Assembly (NCBI GenBank): GCA_013407085.1
Contig: JACCGJ010018416.1
Span: 1-64,000 of the forward strand
Direction of reading: 5' to 3'
DNA: 64,000 bases
Source: Atriophallophorus winterbourni
Taxonomy: Eukaryota > Platyhelminthes > Trematoda > Plagiorchiida > Microphallidae
The number at the start of each line of letters is the position of its first letter. The stretch's first letter is position 1. The translations under genes were made by a program, and so were the position numbers. Positions 58,885 through 64,000 of this stretch are shown in pieces. The notes under the pieces are model-generated. The model did not search any database and was not told the origin of the DNA. It saw only the letters and a list, made by a program, of their open reading frames with translations.

Positions 58885-59955
58885 CTAGGATTCAAGGATT
58901 CAAAGATTCAAGGATTTATAGTTAAAAAGTTATTACTTTACAACACCACAGGAATACGGAATGAATAAAAACATGAAAATTACAATAGTATAAAAGTAAT
59001 AGAAAATATCAAATGTAAGGCTCAAGAATGATGTTCGTTTGCAAGGGCAAGTCCAATTTCGCTTTATAAATCGTCAGGCAAGGAGAGTCCACCACATGTT
59101 GAGGTAGGGAACTCCAAAGAGTTATAGCACGTACGGCGAATAAATTGCGCCGACAATCAATACGCGAACTTGGAACGTAAAGGGATAAGGTATGTCCGCG
59201 TGTCACTTTCCCATCACACACATGCAGCAATTGTTTTAGTGGATGTCCTTGGGTAGACACAATTCTATAGGTCAGAATAATATCGCGTCGTATCCTCCTT
59301 TGGGTAAAGTCACATAGACGCAGACGTCGCAATATTTCGGTATACAAAACATCGAGAAGACCCATCACTAACCTTTTTGCTCTTTGATAGATTATATCAA
59401 AGAGAGCAATATCTTTTCGCAGCCAAGGAGCCCAGACCTCTACCGCATACTCCATCGTAGGGCAAAGGTAGACAGTCATTATCCTTTGTAACGTTACCAG
59501 AGAGAATCTTCCAAACATCCTTCGAACGATACCTAACAATCTGTTGGCCCGTCGATATATATTCTAGCAGTGCACTGTGCTCTTCAGGTTTCCGCTAATC
59601 CACACTCCAAGATCTTTTTCCAACGAGCTCCCAATCGATATGTCCAAGGAACATTCTTGCCAAGATGGAGCACCTTACATTTCTAAATGTTGAATGACAT
59701 GTCATTCATGGCCGCCCAATTCGACACACTGTCCAATTTTTAGTTTCACACAATCCTCTGCAGTGCTAATTGGCGTCCAAATTTCCATATAATCCGCGAA
59801 CAGGACCATTTTGGACAATATGAGTAGTGGGGCAAATCGTTTATGTACGACAGATAGAGGAGCGGGCCTAGCATAGATCCTTGTGGGACTCCACTGGTGG
59901 TTTTGAACGTTTGGTATAGCACTCCGTTAACTTTATCTTGGTCGTCGCGACCTCA
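58885..59955 (-). mobile_element. CR1-3, inverted copy (U4)
   Basis: The 176-residue C-terminal frame (59,539-59,009) is identical to that at 21,368-21,898. The 3' repeats lie at 58,885-58,915. Confidence 0.85.
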
Positions 59956-60110
59956 TCTACCTCATTGACCAGTGGCATACAAACGCATATCATGTTTACC
60001 GGCTCGGTTTCAATGCAGACTGATTTAAATCATTCTGTCAACCAACTGATGAGTACACACAGCACCAAATCCGGAGTGTATGCGATGAAAATTCATGCAA
60101 ATTAGGATCT
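59956..60110 (+). repeat. Degenerate hammerhead-type repeat monomer (U4)
   Basis: Inverted copy of 20,800-20,952. CTGATGA lies on the plus strand at about 60,046, followed by an imperfect stem II and CAAA. Confidence 0.6.
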
Positions 60111-61052
60111 TCGACAACGAATCTTCCGTTTATTTACATGACGAGTAGATAGTGTCGTATCAAACTTGTTTTGACAAAACACAGTGATGAGTGAGTCAGC
60201 ATTAGCAAAACAAATTGTACTTGACCCAATTTATCACACTGATGCTGTTTTTGAACTCAGCAATATAAATTGATAAACACAAGTTACAAATCCTTGTTCA
60301 TGATTGAATTGGTGAGTCAAATGATGCTTGCAAAATTAAGTTCAATTTCAGTTGTGACCGATTTTCAACTGTTTATCAGTTGCCGGTGAACAATATTTCT
60401 CATCGGTTAGATTAGTCAGGTAATCCAGCGTCTAAATTCAATGTGGTGTGAAACACTGTAGACCTGAGTAGAGCAGGCAATCGATACGTAAAATGTACCC
60501 ACTGGTGGTCTGCTAAGAGAAACGGAAATCCAATTAAATCAAAGTATTCAGATTTATCGCAACTTCCAATTACTCAGACAATTGCCACAAATGGTAAATT
60601 GCACAAGAATATTGAAAATATTAATGTTTATAATGATTTGAGTCTATCAATTTAAATTTTATTAATTTCAAGATTGTTTCTTTGCATTTCATTGCTAATT
60701 ATTCAAACATGTAACTATGAAATATCATGATTTTATATAAAAGATGCAAATTCAGGCACTATCGGTAAGTTGTTCACAGTGATGTTCAAAATGCAGTCAA
60801 CGAACGTTTTATAGTTCCAGCAACACACAACATATGTAAACCCATTTTTAGAAGTTCTGCTATCACACAAATATTGTAAAATTGCTGATAATAGTTAAAA
60901 GCATTGACCTGTTTCACAGCTCCAATCGCTTTAATTTAAAAATATCACAAACTTAATTCAAGGAAGTGCAACATTAAGAAACGTTCATTTTTTCAATGCA
61001 AAGAAAATCGTTTGCGAGTAGTAAAGCGTATGGTTCTACTTCATTTTTACAA
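60111..61052. other. U4 equivalent of 19,851-20,799, non-coding
   Basis: A near-exact inverted match to U1; no gene recognised. Confidence 0.5.
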
Positions 61053-61061
61053 TGAAATTAC

Positions 61062-61662
61062 TGAATCCCTTGAGTTCCTGGAGGAACATAGGGCCTCGAC
61101 AACTTGTCTCCACTTCGGTCTGTCAATAGCAGCCAGTTTGATGTCGTTCTAGTTAAGTCCACACTTGCGGATTTCCTCTTCGCACGAGCGCCTCCAAGAT
61201 AGCCTTGGACGTCCTACCCGTCTCTTCCCGATTGGGTTCCATACCAGAGCATGACGCGTGATGTCATCATAAGGTTTCCGCAAGGTGTGCCCAACCCATC
61301 TCCACTTTCTTCTACTGATCTGCTGGGCGATCGGGTCCTCAGCAGCAATCTGCCACAGGTCTTGATTCCTTATCTTTTCTGGCCATTTTACCCCAATAAT
61401 TCGACGAAGCCAATTATTGTGGAATGATTGCAAGCGGCCAGAAGACTTTGCGGTCACTCGCCAGGTTTCCGATTTATAGAGTAGCACGGATTTGACGTTG
61501 CTTCTGAATATACGGAGTTCCGTGCGTTTTGATAGAACCTCCGACTTCGAAATGGGTTTCAAAGCTATGAACGCGTATCTTGCTTTGCCGATTCTGGCGA
61601 CACAAAAGTCAGGATGGCAAGGAGGGTTATGTGTAATTACTTCCCTAGAAGCAATTTTATTC
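61062..61662 (-). mobile_element. RTE-type LINE 3' fragment beside the 5S gene (U4)
   Basis: Inverted counterpart of 19,251-19,842. Here the RTE frame is open for 171 codons (61,664-61,149) without the frameshift seen in U1, so U4 keeps an earlier state of this insertion (LLYKSETWRVTAKSSGRLQ, HTLRKPYDDITRHALVWNP). Confidence 0.82.
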
Positions 61663-61844
61663 AATTAATGTGGGTAATACAGTGTTTGAAACGAAGTAAC
61701 CCTCAGTTAATGCCCGACAAAAAGCCGGCATTGCGGTGCGAGTTGCAAGACACCGAGGAACTGGTAGTTCCTGATGAACATCGCTGTATGTTGCACAGTG
61801 CGTTATTGAAACGAAGTAACCCACGAACTATGCCAGGCAAAAAC

Positions 61845-61962
61845 GGCCGCGACACCCGGTATTCCCAGTCGGTCACCCATGCAAGTACTAACCGGGCCCA
61901 ACGTTGCTTAACTTCGGTGATCGGAAGAGAACCGGTGTTTCCAACGTGGTATGGTCGCGGCC
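61845..61962 (-). rRNA. 5S rRNA gene, canonical copy (U4)
   Basis: 118 nt. Read on the minus strand: GGCCGCGACCATACCACGTT..., box A region AAGTTAAGCAACGTTGGGCC, GGTTAGTACTTGCATGGGTG, box C ACCGACTGGGAATACCGGG, and end TGTCGCGGCC pairing with the start, followed by TTTTT (complement of 61,839-61,843). It agrees with the eukaryotic 5S consensus at positions changed in U1 and U2, so it may be functional as a polymerase III gene product for the large ribosomal subunit. Confidence 0.92.
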
Positions 61963-62487
61963 TTTGATTTGTTTGTGTTTGTACCGCCGAAGCGAGTACC
62001 CGCTTCAAAAGTAATTTGAAAGTACGATTACAAAATAAATTGATAACAGATTTGATTAGCGTATTGAGCGTATATGTCGTAGATTTTACGAATGATTTTG
62101 CTGTTTTTTAAACATTATATTTCTCACATATTTGTAAACAAGATAATATGAGCAAAATTCACGTATTGCAGAAATAACATTCGATGTGGGAAATCGGACA
62201 CTTTTGTTGCGTAAAGAACAGGTGACTGAACATTTGCACTGTGTTTTATTAAAAGTGTTTGCGTTATAATAATTTCTATGTAAACAAATATTAATTTTAT
62301 AATTATATCAGTGTTTTTCTCTACGTGGAAATGATAATTTATTTTTGCGATGCTAAACGTTAATAATAAACAATGCAAAAATATTTGAATATTTTTCGCA
62401 ATAACTACAGATTTAGTATATTATCAATTATCAATGACCCATCTTGTATCAAGATTTAATAAGTTCAATTCTTGGTTCCGTGATTAG

Positions 62488-62738
62488 GGCTAAACACATT
62501 TATCTTAAATATTCACTAAAGGATATTATTCGTTACGCGAACGTCTCTGGAGGCATCAAAAAACACCGTACTGGTCATCCAGGCGATTTATCCTACCAAA
62601 TAAAAGGACAGATGGATCCCAAAACAACGAAGCTAGAACCCGAGGGGTTGCGGGCTATTAAATTTATTCGTGAGCTGAATGATTCCACCATCCAGAGAGT
62701 CACCAACGTTCATGAAATAACCATCGGATCGTACAATG
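62488..62738 (+). other. Segment alpha, exon-like (U4)
   Basis: 251 bp, same length, acceptor (GATTAG) and donor (ATG/GTGAGA) as in U1 and U2. The protein has a few conservative changes (Leu/Ile, Ser/Gly, Asp/Glu, Arg/Lys, Arg/Gln) and no stop. Retention of frame and splice sites in a copy diverged at silent and non-coding positions suggests that selection acted on it at some time. Confidence 0.42.
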
Positions 62739-64000
62739 GTGAGAGCCAATCTATAAGTGCATTATATTATTTTGCGGTTCATTTGATGTAAATTATTTAT
62801 TTTAGCTCATCCGAATGTTGTCTGTAAGTTAAAAACGACAATAAAATTCATCATTATGGTTGCTGAGATTTTATTTTAAAGTCGCAACAAATTATATATA
62901 TATATAGATATAGATTTTCCTTTGTAATTCGAATCTCTCATACAACAATATGGCATTATTTATTTAAAGTTTAAAAAATTCACGAACAAAACCCACTTTG
63001 ATTTTGTCTGTTTTTGTCAACATATTTTAGTTGAATGCACCTCATATTCCGAATTCATTCCCGTCATTTAACATTATTTAACAAATCATTCGGAAGTGCA
63101 TCCTAAGCACAGATTTGAATTCCTGTTCCATTATGGAGATATTTTGATTTGACGACCCCGGCGATACTTTTTCATCATTTTATGTTCAAGTTTTTGTCTC
63201 GTCAATAATGTGGCAACATCAGCTTTGCAAAGCTCATCAGAGAGGCGTGGCGAAAGTGTTGGTGATCTGTATCGTATGTATATAAGGAACCTGATCATAG
63301 TGCCAACAGTGAGATAGACGACTAATATTGCTTACTATCCTAAGCTCATGAAACTTCAGGTGTGCGACTTACATGACCATTTATCTGGAAAGACAGATAA
63401 ATTTATTACTCTAATTTCAAATATTCTCACTCGTTTAATGCTTGACAGCTTCCATAAGCAAATAGAGGGCCATGATAAGCCTCTTTTCCTCAATACTCCT
63501 CTGTCCAATAAAAAGCGTAAATAGGCTTGCTCGTTGTGCGTATGTCATGCTGATGGAGTTCGACATGAATGTTAAATTTTAGGATTCTGTGTTCATTTGA
63601 TTCGCTTAAATTGTGTGACATCTGGAAATCGAACCACTGGTTATACAATTTCTAGAAATGGTCACATGTTATTTTGCACTCTCTTGGTTGATCTCTAACA
63701 ATATTATTAGTATTATATTGGTTCCGGAACTAACGGTGATTGAAATTAAAAATCAGTCCAAATAAGCACCGAGCTTGTTCATCGATGAAAATAGCGGATG
63801 AAGTATAGGAGAAATAATAACGCAAAATTCATAAATGTTCTTTCATATAATATAGTGCAAACCACCTAGCTGCAACATTTGCATTGATAACATTACATAA
63901 GATCGCTTGATTTGACTTCACTTCCTATAATGATTGGCTGTAAAAATTTGAAGTTGGTCATTATTGCGTTAGAGACGTGATCTATCAGATTTTTGTACAT
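62739..64000. other. U4 end, no assigned gene
   Basis: Inverted counterpart of 16,906-18,175, more diverged than the central part of U4. It contains a TATA tract near 62,896 and the short unrecognised frame after an AG acceptor at about 63,358-63,530. Confidence 0.4.

Larger units (their letters stand above)
50530..64000 (-). repeat. Large repeat block U4, inverted, open at window end
   Basis: It is the reverse complement of about 16,906-28,620 (U1 end, junction region, U2 start), apart from its own insertions (hammerhead array and an RTE). Paired coordinates sum to about 80,907 between 56,040 and 61,300, where the match is nearly exact. Outside that stretch divergence is higher. Confidence 0.88.

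Noticed and set aside
1..64000. CRISPR arrays, operons, bacterial-type regulatory sites
   Set aside because: Repeats are LINEs, microsatellites and large blocks, with no regular short repeat-spacer pattern; intron-like splice sites and 5S type indicate a eukaryote.

Overview
This is AT-rich animal DNA with no intact protein-coding host gene that I can recognise. The mobile elements are CR1-type and RTE-type LINEs, Penelope-like elements (PLEs) with a GIY-YIG endonuclease, hammerhead-ribozyme repeats and a piggyBac relic. Together with the base composition and the style of the CR1 and RTE proteins, they suggest a flatworm, most likely a schistosome-like trematode. That assignment is inference. 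The density of nested repeats and the large direct and inverted duplications look like heterochromatin, possibly sex-chromosome-like. Layout: 1-8.7 kb holds a PLE relic, a decayed CR1 (1.73-3.66 kb), non-coding sequence, a minus-strand LINE tail (6.48-7.62 kb) and a minus-strand CR1 (7.66-8.76 kb). From 8.8 kb most of the window is built from one large repeat family. Block U1 (about 8.76-20.95 kb, +) and block U2 (about 24.46-34.29 kb, +) are direct copies. U3 (40.31-44.59 kb, +) is a partial copy. U4 (50.53-64.0 kb) is an inverted copy of the U1-end/U2-start region and runs off the window. Each full block carries a 5S rRNA gene or pseudogene with a truncated RTE inserted just downstream. It also carries two open segments with good splice sites (called alpha and beta here), which may be captured exons of a receptor with a periplasmic-binding-like extracellular domain. 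Similarity between blocks is patchy: some 3-5 kb stretches are nearly identical while neighbouring stretches have clearly diverged. Younger insertions sit on this scaffold. A PLE (9,683-11,681) has a 13-bp target-site duplication (TSD), 42-bp perfect inverted repeats and a hammerhead ribozyme motif. At 44.9-50.5 kb there is a three-level nest: RTE inside CR1-B inside CR1-A, with an 8-bp TSD at the RTE. A second RTE subfamily lies at 55,051-55,693 with an 8-bp TSD. A head-to-head array of 233-bp hammerhead-ribozyme monomers (51,350-52,299) is inserted as a unit with an 11-bp TSD. The array is the most interesting feature: one of its monomers keeps a complete hammerhead core, and degenerate relatives lie elsewhere in the blocks. 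Between U2 and U3 (34.3-40.3 kb) are CR1 ORF1/endonuclease remnants, two TA microsatellites, a solo PLE end with its own ribozyme motif, a piggyBac C-terminus and one unassigned exon-like segment. The proteins present are retroelement enzymes (reverse transcriptase, endonuclease). They do not form a host pathway; they explain how the window came to be assembled.
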